Source of the DNA: Xenopus tropicalis
Lineage: Eukaryota; Chordata; Amphibia; Anura; Pipidae
Assembly: GCF_000004195.4 (NCBI RefSeq)
Contig: NC_030680.2
Span: 1,242,964 to 1,306,963, forward strand
Direction of reading: 5' to 3'
DNA: 64,000 nt
The position numbers were made by a program, and so were the translations under genes. Below are positions 10,701-21,541 of this stretch, piece by piece (the stretch's first letter is position 1; every line of letters begins with the position of its first letter). The notes below the pieces were generated by a model, which had not been told where the DNA came from, ran no database searches, and saw nothing but the letters and a program-made list of their open reading frames with translations.

Positions 10701-13342
10701 ATCTATTTCCTGTAGTAATAATACTGGCACGTCTGGGGTTAATATGCTGGTTATCTATTTCCTGTAGTAATAATACTGGCATGTCTGGGGTTAATATGCT
10801 GGTTATCTATTTCCTGTAGTAATAATACTGGCACACCTTGGGTTAAAATGCCTGTTCTTTATTTTTTTAGTGATTATACTGGCGCATCTTATCCATTTGC
10901 TGTACCGGTATGGGACCTGTTATCCAGAATGCTTGGAACCTGGGGTTTTCTGGATAAGGGATCTTTCCATAATTTGGAAATCTACTCACCTAATTATACT
11001 AAACATCAGGAAACTTTAGGAACAGAGGAAAAGTGCACTTGTGCAATCTGACCCGCGCCCAACCCACCACTGGTCGCCTAGATATCAACCCTAACCTGCC
11101 GGCACATCACTAGTTTCTGGATAATGGATCCCATATCTGTAGTGATTAAACCGGCATGTCTGAGGGCTGTTCTGGTAAAATGGGGGTGCTACTTAGTGTG
11201 TTCACAAAAAACTTCATGTTGCTGTGGGTGGCAGGAGGGGTACTTGGCTGTTGCCCCCATCATTGCACCCCAGGCAGCTTCTGCCAACCCCTAGTTCTCT
11301 AACTCCCCATGCCCTGCGCCCCCTCCCCAGTTACTGGGATGGGGTTCCCCTACCCTCTATGCCCCCTCCCCAGTTACTGGGATGGGGTCCCCCTACCCTA
11401 TGTGCCCCCGATGGGGTTCCCCTGCCCTCTGTGCCCCCTCCCCAGTTACTGGGATGGGGTTCCCCTGCCCTCTGTGCCCCCTCCCCAGTTACTGGGATGG
11501 GGTTCCCCTGCCCTCTGTGCCCCCTCCCCAGTTACTGGGATGGGGTTCCCCTGCCCTCTGTGCCCCCTCCCCAGTTACTGGGATGGGACTCCCCTGCCCT
11601 CTGTGCCCCCTCCCCAGTTACTGGGATGGGGTTTCCCCTGCCCTCTGTGCCCCCTCCCCAGTTACTGGGAGGGACTCCCCTGCCCTCTGTGCCCCCTCCC
11701 CAGTTACTGGGATGGGGTTCCCCTGCCCTCTGTGCCCCCTCCCCAGTTACTGGGATGGGACTCCCCTGCCCTCTGTGCCCCCTCCCCAGTTACTGAGATG
11801 GGACTCCCCTGCCCTCTGTGCCCCCTCCCCAGTTACTGGGATGGGGTTCCCCTGCCCCTCTGTGCCCCCTCCCCAGTTACTGGGATGGGGTTCCCCTGCC
11901 CTCTGTGCCCCCTCCCCAGTTACTGGGATGGGACTCCCCTGCCCTCTGTCCCCCCCAGTTACTGGGATGGGACTCCCCTGCCCTCTGTGCCCCCTCCCCA
12001 GTTACTGAGATGGGACTCCCCTGCCCTCTGTGCCCCCTCCCCAGTTACTGGGATGGGACTCCCCTGCCCTCTGTGCCCCCTCCCCAGTTACTGGGATGGG
12101 GTTCCCCTGCCCTCTGTGCCCCTCCCCAGTTACTGGGATGGGGTCCCCTGCCCTCTGTGCCCCCTCCCCAGTTACTGGGATGGGGTTCCCCTGCCCTCTG
12201 TGCCCCCTCCCCAGTTACTGGGATGGGGTTCCCCTGCCCTCTGTGCCCCCTCCCCAGTTACTGGGATGGGGTTCCCCTGCCCTCTGTGCCCCCTCCCCAG
12301 TTACTGGGATGGGGTTCCCCTGCCCTCTGTGCCCCCTCCCCAGTTACTGGGATGGGGTTCCCCTGCCCTCTGTGCCCCCTCCCCAGTTACTGGGATGGGA
12401 CTCCCCTGCCCTCTGTGCCCCCTCCCCAGTTACTGGGATGGGGTTCCCCTGCCCTCTGTGCCACCTCCCCAGTTACTGGGATGGGGTTCCCCTGCCCTCT
12501 GTGCCCCCTCCCCAGTTACTGGGATGGGGTTCCCCTGCCCTCTGTGCCCCCTCCCCAGTTACTGGGATGGGACTCCCCTGCCCTCTGTGCCCCCTCCCCA
12601 GTTACTGGAATGGGACTCCCCTACCCTCTGTGCCCCCTCCCCAGTTACTGGGATGGGGTTCCCCTGCCCTCTGTGCCAGTCCCTGCAGGTTATTGTAGTT
12701 TTGCTGCTTCAGTACAGAGGAACAGAAAAGGGAGCTTCTCTCTATAATTGCATGCTGGGTATTGTAGTTTTATATTAAGCTTAGCTGTAGGCAAATAGTA
12801 AAGATACAAACTACATTACCCAGCATGCACTGGGAAAAGCATGTGAAAGGGAAAAAACTGGCTAGTTTCAAAACTACAAACCCACCAAGGCTCCAAAAAC
12901 TAGCGCAAATTTGCCCCTTGGTGGGTTTGTACCGCCTGGGCTTTAAATTAGTAGCCCAATTGGGCGGAAAACCCGCCAACCCGCCAACTGTGTAAAAGAT
13001 TGAAATCCAATGGTTTGGGCCTGACATTATGACTGACCCGGGACTCGACCCCGGGGGGGTGGGGTGTTGTTGACCAAATACTATAGTTTCCCCCCAACCA
13101 GAAGGGGTTCTATTAACCGGCACCTCTTTAGTGTGGAACGTATGGTAGCCACCCTTCAGGAATGGGCGTTGGTCTGTCCCATTATTCTCTGTGTCGCCGG
13201 AGCTGCACATTGTCCCCCCCCCCGGGCTGACAGGAATGTACTCACCCACTCCGGCCGTTGCCAGGGAGACGAGCAGCGCCGAGAGGAACATAAGGGGAAT
13301 CCGGATGGAAGTGTGTCCCCCCCACACTATCCGGCCCCCCAT
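7619..13342 (-). CDS. Gene 1: B7-H6-like V-C1 transmembrane Ig receptor (spliced)
   Basis: Gene model join(13246-13342, 9638-9982, 8300-8623, 7619-7720) on the minus strand: signal peptide, V-set Ig, C1-set Ig, transmembrane segment. All junctions are GT-AG and phase 1, and the exons read open. This is the layout of B7 and butyrophilin-type ligands. The V domain (RPG..., GLHLPRVQFTDEGEYTC, TPNKAVG) resembles B7-H6/NCR3LG1, a ligand of the NK receptor NKp30, more than other families I can recall; tapasin and SIRP are alternatives. The role as a cell-surface immune ligand is inferred. No post-membrane Ig exons like those of gene 2 occur between 7619 and position 1, so the copy is either truncated or has a short tail that I cannot identify. 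Confidence 0.8.
8300..8623 (-). CDS. Gene 1 exon 3: C1-set Ig domain
   Basis: The acceptor is CTTATTTACAG and the donor GTCAGT; 324 bp, phase 1-1, the same length as the gene 2 counterpart. The domain has the C1 hallmarks: VQCTVSGFYPKDITIQW (B-strand Cys, FYP, core Trp) and GRRYYCIIEH (F-strand Cys). An NVT glycosylation sequon lies in FNVTSQL. The domain ends LSVTG. It would lie membrane-proximal outside the cell. Confidence 0.88.
8705..8880 (+). repeat. Interspersed repeat C fragment
   Basis: CCTAGTAACCAGGTACCAGC, GCTGGAGAGCTTCTGAA and GACCAACTGCAAATTGTCTCAGAAT parallel the longer copy at 46735-47110. The same wording is familiar from many Xenopus introns. No coding content. Confidence 0.6.
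8966..8982 (+). other. Orphan retroelement primer-binding site (tRNA-Lys type)
   Basis: TGGCGCCCAACGTGGGG matches the 3' end of lysine tRNA as used for priming by some LTR retroelements and betaretroviruses. It follows GTGTTACATT, a plausible LTR end (…CA plus two bases), and an AATAAA near 8900 would suit an LTR R region. No gag, pol or second LTR is visible, so this would be a decayed remnant in the V-C1 intron of gene 1. Confidence 0.6.
8983..9637. other. Gene 1 intron 2, no further feature seen
   Basis: Between the primer-binding site and the V exon donor I see no open exon, tandem array or recognised repeat. The first 200 bases may be the leader of the decayed LTR element. Confidence 0.4.
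9638..9982 (-). CDS. Gene 1 exon 2: V-set Ig domain
   Basis: The acceptor is TTTACTCTTTAG and the donor GTAAGT; 345 bp, phase 1-1. The V-set landmarks are FIPCTLMDYGAG (B-strand Cys), LLSVQWTKK (core Trp) and DEGEYTCTVFYT (D-x-G-x-Y-x-C). An NGS sequon lies in MNGSEEY. The RPG motif, the GLHLP motif and TPNKAVGQSVLQV resemble the B7-H6 V domain. It is about 80 percent identical by eye to the gene 2 V exon at 42723-43070. This is the outer, ligand-contacting domain. Confidence 0.9.
10258..10902 (+). repeat. About 51-bp minisatellite in gene 1 intron 1 (about 12 units)
   Basis: Units read TGCTGGTTATCCATTTCTGT, then AGTAATAATACTGGCATGTC, then TGTGGTTAATA, with drift at the edges. A mobile element at 10903-11141 sits at its right end, and one more decayed unit follows (GTAGTGATTAAACCGGCATG). 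Confidence 0.9.
10903..11141 (+). mobile_element. Short inverted-repeat transposon (MITE)
   Basis: The left end TACCGGTATGGGACCTGTTA and the reverse complement of the right end TACAGATATGGGATCCATTA are imperfect terminal inverted repeats of about 26 bp, continuing TCCAGAA on both sides. The text GGTATGGGA...TTATCCAGAA is a familiar Xenopus repeat. It has no coding capacity. It is inserted in the 51-bp array, whose sequence continues on the far side. Confidence 0.75.
11307..12676 (+). repeat. 43-bp minisatellite in gene 1 intron 1 (about 32 units)
   Basis: Units of 43 bp read CCCCAGTTACTGGGATGGGG, then TTCCCCTGCCCTCTGTGCCC, with a GGGGTT/GGGACT alternation and small deletions. Spacing was checked at 12181 and 12224. 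Because 43 is not a multiple of three, the array is read through all frames in turn; with no stop codon in the unit it gives a 489-residue spurious open frame. Confidence 0.95.
13246..13342 (-). CDS. Gene 1 exon 1: signal peptide
   Basis: The ATG at 13342 opens MGGRIVWGGHTSIRIPLMFL; a second in-frame ATG at 13291 gives MFLSALLVSLATAGVG, a more compact signal peptide like that of gene 2. The donor is GTGAGT after phase 1. The hydrophobic core is LMFLSALLVSLATA, with cleavage likely after TAG or AGVG. I prefer the downstream ATG because the conserved promoter-like motif lies only 26 bp above the upper ATG. Confidence 0.72.
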
Positions 13343-13367
13343 TTCATACTGTTATTAAACCCGAATG

Positions 13368-13393
13368 GGAATTTACTTTCACTTTTGCTTTCG
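13368..13393 (-). promoter_or_regulatory. IRF/ISRE-like element upstream of gene 1
   Basis: On the minus strand this reads CGAAAGCAAAAG followed by TGAAAGTAAATTCC. AAGTGAAAGTAAA matches the GAAA-type half-sites bound by interferon regulatory factors (PRDI/ISRE type). The last 14 bases recur exactly upstream of gene 2 (45735-45748). Binding is inferred. Confidence 0.5.
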
Positions 13394-13624
13394 TAATAAA
13401 TGTCTGTGAGAGAAACTGTGAGAATGAGGAAATGGGCGGGAAAAAAACGGAACTTTCATCTGATCCAAATGTTCATTTTCTACTGAGAATTCTGTGGGTT
13501 TGGGATCCTTGAGGCGCATAGGGGGCGCTGTAGCGTCAGGCGGTTATACCAACGGGTCAGCCCTTGGGGTATAGAGATGGGGCAAATCTCACTCCCATAG
13601 TCATAATAGTAATTATATATGATT

Positions 13625-13780
13625 TATTCAGCTGCTGCCGGACTACAAATCCCAGAATAATGTAACATATAATGAAGGGTGAGGCATGCTGGGAGCTGTA
13701 GTCCAGCAACATCAGGGTTGGATTCTTAAAGCAATATTGCCCAATAAAACTTTCCCAGCTCTCTAGGGCCCGCATTGGCA
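13625..13780 (-). repeat. Interspersed repeat A copy
   Basis: GCTGCTGCCGGACTACAAAT, GAGGCATGCTGGGAGCTGTA and AATATTGCCCAATAAAACTT recur at 47160-47345 (same direction) and 58425-58616 (reverse). A short fragment is at 34640-34720. The 58-kb copy ends in TTTAGTTTCCCTTTAA, typical of TTAA-type frog MITEs. Confidence 0.75.
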
Positions 13781-13789
13781 GCATATAGT

Positions 13790-16700
13790 ATAAACCGGGC
13801 GGCTATATGGTATAAACAGGGCGGCTATATGGCATAAACCGGGCGCCTATATGGTATAAACCGGGCGGCTATATGGCATAAACCGGGCGCCTATATGGTA
13901 TAAACCGGGCGGCTATATGGTATAAACCGGGCGGCTATATGGCATAAACCGGGCGGCTATATGGCATAAACCGGGCGGCTATATGGCATAAACCGGGCGC
14001 CTATATGGCACAAACCGGGCGGCTATATGGCACAAACCGGGCGGCTATATGGCACAAACCGGGAGTCTATATGGCACAAACCGGGCGGCTATATGGCACA
14101 AACCGGGCGGCTATATGGCACAAACCGGGCGGCTATATGGCACAAACCGGGAGTCTATATGGAACAAACCGGGCGGCTATATGGCACAAACCGGGCGGCT
14201 ATATGGCACAAACCGGGCGGCTATATGGCATAAACCGGGCGGCTATATGGCACAAACCGGGCGGCTATATGGCACAAACCGGGCGGCTATATGGCACAAA
14301 CCGGGCGGCTATATGGCACAAACCGGGCGGCTATATGGCACAAACCGGGCGGCTATATGGCATAAACCGGGAGTCTATATGGTATAAACCGGGCGGCTAT
14401 ATGGCATAAACCGGGAGTCTATATGGCATAAACCGGGCGGCTATATGGTATAAACCGGGAGTCTATATGGTATAAACCGGGCGGCTATATGGTATAAACC
14501 GGGCAGCTATATGGCATAAACCGGGCGGCTATATGGTATAGACCGGGCGCCTATATGGCATAAACCGGGCGGCTATATGGCATAAACCGGGCGCCTATAT
14601 GGCATAAACCGGGCGGCTATATGGCATAAACCGGGCGGCTATATGGCATAAACCGGGCGGCTATATGGTATAAACCGGGAGTCTATATGGTATAAACCGG
14701 GCAGCTATATGGCATAAACCGGGCGGCTATATAGTATAAACCGGGCGGCTATATGGCATAAACCGGGAGTCTATATGGTATAAACCGGGAGTCTATATGG
14801 TATAAACCGGGCGGCTATATGGCATAAACCGGGCGGCTATATGGTATAAACCGGGCGGCTATATGGTATAAACCGGGCGCCTATATGGCATAAACCGGGC
14901 GGCTATATGGTATAAACCGGGAGTCTATATGGTATAAACCGGGCGGCTATATGGCATAAACCGGGCGCCTATATGGTATAAACCGGGCGGCTATATGGCA
15001 TAAACCGGGCGCCTATATGGTATAAACCGGGCGGCTATATGGTATAAACCGGGCGGCTATATGGCATAAACCGGCGGCTATATGGCATAAACCGGGCGGC
15101 TATATGGCATAAACCGGGCCGCCTATATGGCACAAAACCGGGCGGCTATATGGCACAAACCGGGCGGCTATATTGGCACAAACCGGGAGTCTATATGGCA
15201 CAAACCGGGCGGCTATATGGCACAAACCGGGCGGCTATATGGCACAAACCGGGCGGCTATATGGCACAAAACCGGAGTCTATATGGAACAAACCGGGCGG
15301 CTAATATGGCACAAACCGGGCAGCTATATGGCACAAACCGGGGCGGCTATATGGCATAAAACCGGGCGGCTATATGGCACAAACCGGGCGGCTATATGGC
15401 ACAACCGGGCGGCTATATGGCACAAACCGGGCGGCTATATGGCACAAACCGGGCGGCTATATGGCACAAACCGGGCGGCTATATGGCATAAACCGGGAGT
15501 CTATATGGTATAAACCGGGCGGCTATATGGCATAAACCGGAGTCTATATGGCATAAACCGGGCGGCTATATGGCATAAACCGGGAGTCTATATGGTATAA
15601 ACCGGGAGTCTATATGGTATAAACCGGGCAGCTATATGGCATAAAACCGGGCGGCTATATGGTATAGACCGGGCGCCTATATGGCATAAACCGGGCGGCT
15701 ATATGGCATAAACCGGGCGCCTATATGGCATAAACCCGGGCGGCTATATGGCATAAACCGGGCGGCTATATGGCATAAACCGGGCGGCTATATGGTATAA
15801 AACCGGGAGTCTATATGTATAAACCGGGCAGCTATATGGCATAAACGGGCGGCTATATAGTATAAACCGGCGGCTATATGGCATAAACCGGGAGTCTATA
15901 TGGTATAAACCGGGAGTCTATATGGTATAAACCGGGCGGCTATATGGTATAAACCGGGAGTCTATATGGTATAAACCGGGCGGCTATATGGCATAAACCG
16001 GGAGCCTATATGGCATAAACCGGGCGGCTATATGGTATAAACCGGGAGTCTAATATGGTATAAACCGGGCGGCTATATGGCATAAACCGGGGCGGCTATA
16101 TGTATAAACCGGGAGTCTATATGGTATAAACCGGGCGGCTATATGGTATAAAACCGGGAGTCTATATGGTATAAACCGGGCGGCTATTATGGTATAAACC
16201 GGGAGTCTATATGGCACAAACCGGGCGGCTATATGGTATAAACCGGGCGGCTATATGGCATAAACCGGGCGGCTATATGGCATAAACCGGGAGTCTATAT
16301 GGTATAAACCGGGCGGCTATATGGTATAAACCGGGCGGCTATATGGCATAAACCGGGCGGCTATATGGCATAAACGCGGCGGCTATATGGCATAACCGGA
16401 GTCTATATGGCATAAACCGGGCGGCTATATGGCATAAACCGGGCGGCTATATGGCATAAACCGGGCGGCTATATGGTATAAACCGGGCGGCTATATGGCA
16501 TAAACCGGGAGTCTATATGGTATAATACGGGCGGCTATATGGTATAAACCCGGCGGCTATATGGTATAAACCGGGCGGCTATATGGTATAAACCGGGCGC
16601 CTATATGGCATAAACCGGGCGGCTATATGGTATAAACCGGGAGTCTATATGGTATAAAACGCGGGCGGCTATAATGGCATAAACCGGGCGGCTATATGGC

Positions 16701-18508
16701 ATAAACCGGGAGCCTATATGGCATAAACCGGGCGGCTATATGGTATAAACCGGGAGTCTATATGGTATAAACCGGGCGGCTATATGGCATAAACCGGGCG
16801 GCTATATGGTATAAACCGGGAGTCTATATGGTATAAACCGGGCGGCTATATGGTATAAACCGGGAGTCTATATGGTATAAACCGGGCGGCTATATGGTAT
16901 AAACCGGGAGTCTATATGGCATAAACCGGGCGGCTATATGGTATAAACCGGGCGGCTATATGGCATAAACCGGGCGGCTATATGGCATAAACCGGGAGTC
17001 TATATGGTATAAACCGGGCGGCTATATGGTATAAACCGGGCGGCTATATGGCATAAACCGGGCGGCTATATGGCATAAACCGGGCGGCTATATGGCATAA
17101 ACCGGGAGTCTATATGGCATAAACCGGGCGGCTATATGGCATAAACCGGGCGGCTATATGGCATAAACCGGGCGGCTATATGGCATAAACCGGGCGGCTA
17201 TATGGCATAAACCGGGAGTCTATATGGTATAATACGGGCGGCTATATGGTATAAACCCGGCGGCTATATGGTATAAACCGGGCGGCTATATGGTATAAAC
17301 CGGGCGGCTATATGGTATAAACCGGGCGGCTATATGGTATAAACCGGGCGGCTATATGGCATAAACCGGGAGGCTATATGGCATAAACCGGGCGCCTATA
17401 TGGCATAAACCGGGCGGCTATATGGTATAAACCGGGCGGCTATATGGTATAAACCGGGCGCCTATATGGTATAAACCGGGAGGCTATATGGTATAAACCG
17501 GGAGTCTATATGGTATAAACCGGGCGGCTATATGGCATAAACCGGGCGGCTATATGGCATAAACCGGGCGGCTATATGGCATAAACCGGGCGGCTATATG
17601 GCATAAACCGGGAGTCTATATGGTATAAACCGGCGGCTATATGGTATGCGCTATATATAAACCGGGCGGCTATATGGCATAAACCGGGCGGCTATATGGC
17701 ATAAACCGTATAAACGGGCGGCTATATGGTATAAACCGGGGCGGCTATATGGCATAAACCGGGCGGCTATATGGCATAAACCGGGCGGCTATATGGCATA
17801 AACCGGGCGGCTATATATAACCGGCGGCTATATATAGGGCGGCCCGGGCGGCTATATGGTATAATATGGGCGGCTATATGGCATAAACCGGGCGGCTATA
17901 TGGTATAAAACCGGGCGGCTATATGGTATAAACCGGGCGCTATATGGCATAAACCGGGCGGCTATATATGGCTATAAACCGGGCGGCTATATGGTATAAA
18001 CCCCGGGCGGCTATATGGTATAAAACCGGGCGGCTATATGGCATAAACGGGCGGCTATATGGCATAAACCGGAGTCTATATGGCATAAACCGGGCGGCTA
18101 TATGGCATAAACCGGGCGGCTATTGGCATACGGGGCTATATGGCATAAACCGGGCGGCTATATGGCATAAACCGGGGAGTCTATATGGTATAATACGGGC
18201 GGCTATATGGTATAAACCCGGCGGCTATATGGTATAAACCGGGCGGCTATATGGTATAAACCGGGCGGCTATATGGTATAAACCGGGCGGCTATATGGTA
18301 TAAACCGGGCGGCTATATGGCATAAACCGGGAGGCTATATGGCATAAACCGGGCGCCTATATGGCATAAACCGGGCGGCTATATGGTATAAACCCGGCGG
18401 CTATATGGTATAAACCGGGCGGCTATATGGTATAAACCGGGCGCCTATATGGTATAAACCGGGAGGCTATATGGCATAAACCGGGCGGCTATATGGCATA
18501 AACCGGGT
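13790..18508 (+). repeat. 22-bp satellite-like array (about 214 units)
   Basis: The unit is GGCTATATGGCATAAACCGG plus GC, with variants GTATAAA, GCACAAA and endings GGGCGCC, GGGAGTC and GGGCAGC. It spans 4.7 kb between genes 1 and 2. Higher-order duplication is visible: rare variants GAACAAA, TATAGACC and ATAGTATAAA recur 1127 bp apart. From 15127 on, single-base gains and losses are frequent. Open frames in it are spurious. Confidence 0.97.
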
Positions 18509-18937
18509 TGTTCCTATTTAATAACGGCACATACAGGACATTCATATACACGGAGACATTGGGGGCGAGAAGTTCCCTGTGGGGTTGTGCCCCATATTGC
18601 GTCAGAGGTGGCATTACACAGCGGCCCATGGTTGCTAGGGGCCCATGGTTGCTAAGGGCCCTACAGAAGGTTTTGCAGAGTTTGATACAGAATTGGGCTG
18701 AAAAGGTCCAGCAACGATTTCCTCTGTCGGTAAGCTTAGCAAGCGGGACTCCCAGCAACTCCCAGCAACTCCCAGCAGGGCGCGTGTCACATGGGACCTC
18801 TCTAGGCCCAAGCAGTACTGGTAAAGGAGGGGTTAACCCCATTGATTCCACACACACAGCCTGAGCCATTAAATACACTTGGGCGCCAGTGGTTCTTTAA
18901 AAACAGATGAAAAACACTTTATTGATAGGTGTCTTCT
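18509..18937. other. Intergenic, no gene seen
   Basis: Unique-looking sequence. It holds a local triplication CCCAGCAACT at 18751-18776 and a doubled GCCCATGGTTGCTA near 18625-18655. Open frames on either strand lack splice or family support. Confidence 0.4.
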
Positions 18938-19557
18938 TAAAGGGGAACTAAAGCCCTGAAATATAAAATCATTAGAAATGCTGTATTTTATATACAGAAC
19001 ATAAACATTCTATATTTACTGCCTGGGCCCAGAGGCTGAGAAGCCTAATTACAGTAATGATTTATGCTTTCAAAGTTGTCCACCGGGGGCTGCCATCTTG
19101 TTACTTTGTTAGAACCTCTTTTGTAAGATTTAGGGCACGCACATGCTCAGTGGGCTGCTGTTGGGAGGCGGAGCTTAGGGATCGTAGTAAATTATCAAAA
19201 CAGCACAAGTCAGGTAATATCTGCCATAGAAGCTGATACAAAATGGCCTCATTATCTCTATATGTAAGGTACCAGCAAGGGGCCTGACACAGGGAATCAG
19301 CATTCTCATTGGTCACTTCTCTTGCATCTATAATGAAGGGAAAATGCCATCATTATCTCTATATGTAAGGTACCAGCAAGGGGCCTGACACAGGGAATCA
19401 GCATTCTCATTGGTCACTTCTACTGCATCTATAATGAAGTTATTTATCAGTAGAATTCTCATTGGTGAATTTTCTTGCATCTATAATGATGGTTTTTGGC
19501 AACTTCTATAGCAACACTAGGGGGCGCAGTGGGGCAGCATCATGGCTGGGTTTATAT
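18938..19557 (-). mobile_element. Interspersed repeat B, longest copy (reverse)
   Basis: One end is TTAAAGGGGAACTAAAGCCC and the other CATGGCTGGGTTTATATC, the reverse of the start of the 38487 copy (GATATAAACCCAGCCATG). It contains an internal duplication of the CTCTATATGTAAGGTACCAG segment (about 19250-19320 and 19350-19420). No protein-coding content. The TTAA end suggests a piggyBac-like MITE. Confidence 0.65.
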
Positions 19558-20246
19558 CAGACCAGTCCTTTCCTCAGAAAGCGAAGCTCTTGGGCCCAGC
19601 GGCAGGGTCCCTGGGGGGGGGGGGGTGTAGGAAAGGGCAAGTAAAACCATCAGATTCCTGACAAGTGAAACAAATTTATCCTCGGAACCATAAAGGGCCC
19701 CAGTGTTTATTCTTCCTTTGAGAGATGAGGAAAAGGATCTACAGGATCCCAGCACAGTGATTGGCTAATTATACACCATGTGGTTACGGGGCGCCGGGAA
19801 TCTCTCATTTGTCTCCATATTCTTCCTCATTTCCTGTATTTTAACCCTTTATGTCCTGCATCTTGGTGACCTGAAGAATTTCCATTGATTTATTCCCTTA
19901 CGGTTCCAGAGCGCGGCGCCGCGGCAGTCTGACCCATAAGCGCCACTTCATTCTGTTTATTCCGGGATTTATTGGCATAATACCAAAAGGTTTGCTGAGG
20001 AATATTGTTGTCCCATACAGTCACACTCGGTTTTCTCTCCGGATAAATATGGAAAAGCCGCCCATGTCTTCAACTATATGATCAGCCCCTGAAATGTTTC
20101 TGGGTAGAACCCCACCGCTTTACCTGGAGGGGGGGGGGGATATTTATAGCACCAAGTTCTGCAGCTTTTGCAACAGGATCTTAGAATTCTTCCTGACAGT
20201 TCATTGGTTACTTCCTGTTACCTCGTTTATATGAACAGTAACACAG
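19558..20246. other. Intergenic, no gene seen
   Basis: Contains G-runs at 19612-19625 and 20130-20140 but no exon, RNA gene or repeat that I recognise. Confidence 0.4.
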
Positions 20247-20918
20247 TGGGGGACTCATTGAGTGGGACTCATTGGGTGGGAGACTCATTGGGTGGGACTC
20301 ATTGGGTGGGAGACTCATTGAGTGGGACTCATTGGGTGGGAGACTCATTGGGTGGGGGACTCATTTGGTGAGAGATGCATTGGGTGAGAGACTCATCGGG
20401 TGGGGGACTCATTGAGTGGGAGACTCATTGGGTGGGAGACTCATTAAGTAGGACTCATTGGGTGGGAGATGCATTGAGTGGGACTCATTGGTTGGGAGAC
20501 TCATTGTGTGGGAGACTCATTGTGTGGGAGACTCATTGGGTGGAAGATGCATTGAGTGGGAGACTCATTGAGTAGGACTTATTGGGTGGGAGATGCATTG
20601 AGTGGGACTCATTGGGTGGGAGACTCATTGGGTGGGAGACTCATTGAGTAGGACTCATTGGGTGGGAGATGCATTGAGTGGGACTCATTGGGTGGGAGAT
20701 GCATTGAGTGGGAGATGCATTGAGTGGGACTCATTGGGTGGGAGACTCATTGTGTGGGAGACTCATTGGGTGGGAGACTCATTGTGTGGGAGACTCATTG
20801 AGTAGGACTCATTGGGTGGGAGATGCATTGGGTGGGAGACTCATTGTGTGGGAGACTCATTGGGTGGAAGACTCACTGAGTGGGAGATTCATTGGGTAGG
20901 ACTCATTGGGTGGCCCTC
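20247..20918 (+). repeat. About 16-bp minisatellite, GGTGGGAGACTCATTG
   Basis: About 40 units of 14-17 bp, built from GGACTCATTG and GAGACTCATTG or GAGATGCATTG joined by GGTGG or AGTGG. It lies between genes 1 and 2. Small open frames are spurious. Confidence 0.92.
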
Positions 20919-21182
20919 TGACCTGTAGTCTCTTTACATTTACCACTTGGCAAGTCATGTGATCAGAAGCAGATTTCAGCTTTTCTTCTGTCAGTGCCAC
21001 AACATACTGACCAGGTGAGCACACAATCTAATACCATAAGGGAACTCGCCTGTCCCTCACACCAGCCACGTTTCAACCTACACTGATAGGTGGCACTTGT
21101 ACTGGCACCTAGACAGATCTTCTGGGCTGAGACACTGCTACGTTTGGTGCAGGTAGATATCCCCAGTAGCCCATAACAAATC
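20919..21182. other. Region just downstream of gene 2, no feature seen
   Basis: No transmembrane-coding exon and no clear AATAAA on the minus strand were found here, so the true 3' end of gene 2 is unresolved. Confidence 0.35.
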
Positions 21183-21541
21183 TCATACCCATGGGAGTTG
21201 GTAAGTTCTCTCCGTGGTTACTAAGTTAAACGTGGCCTCAAATCTGATTTGCCCATCATCAGGAGTGAAGGTGACCCTGGAGATACAGCCGGAGCCATCA
21301 GGGAGGTTGGAGTTGTCTATTTGGCTTTCATCAATGGGGAACATCCCGTCACTCCAGGAGAAGTCTCCATGTTCCACATCTTGCCCTCTAATGATGCACT
21401 GAAGGGTAACGGCCTCTCCCTCCCTGGGGCTGGGGGGGGTCACACACTCAATCTCTCCTATTTCTGGCTGGTTCCTTCCATCCAACTGATCTCCTGAAGC
21501 TGCTTTTGGCTGGTTCCTTCCATCCCCTTCATCTCCTGATG
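21183..21541 (-). CDS. Gene 2 Ig7 exon with repeated linker (probable last exon)
   Basis: The acceptor is CTCCCTACATTGCAG, phase 1. It opens with a duplicated linker (ASGDEGDGRNQPK, then [13 protein letters not shown]), then an Ig-like domain: [12 protein letters not shown] (B-strand Cys), DFSWSDG (core Trp), RVTFTPDDG and IRFEATFN, where the F-strand Cys is replaced by Glu. It reads to a TGA after TYQLPWV. A weak donor, TGG|GTATGAG, also exists at 21188 but would break phase 1. The gene 3 copy diverges at the same point, which supports a terminal exon. Confidence 0.72.

Noticed and set aside
11224..12778. Proline-rich 489-residue plus-strand frame
   Set aside because: It comes from the 43-bp intronic array, in several overlapping frames, on the strand opposite the gene.
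13790..18508. CRISPR-like direct repeats
   Set aside because: Units are contiguous with no spacers, and the window is vertebrate DNA; this holds for all the arrays.
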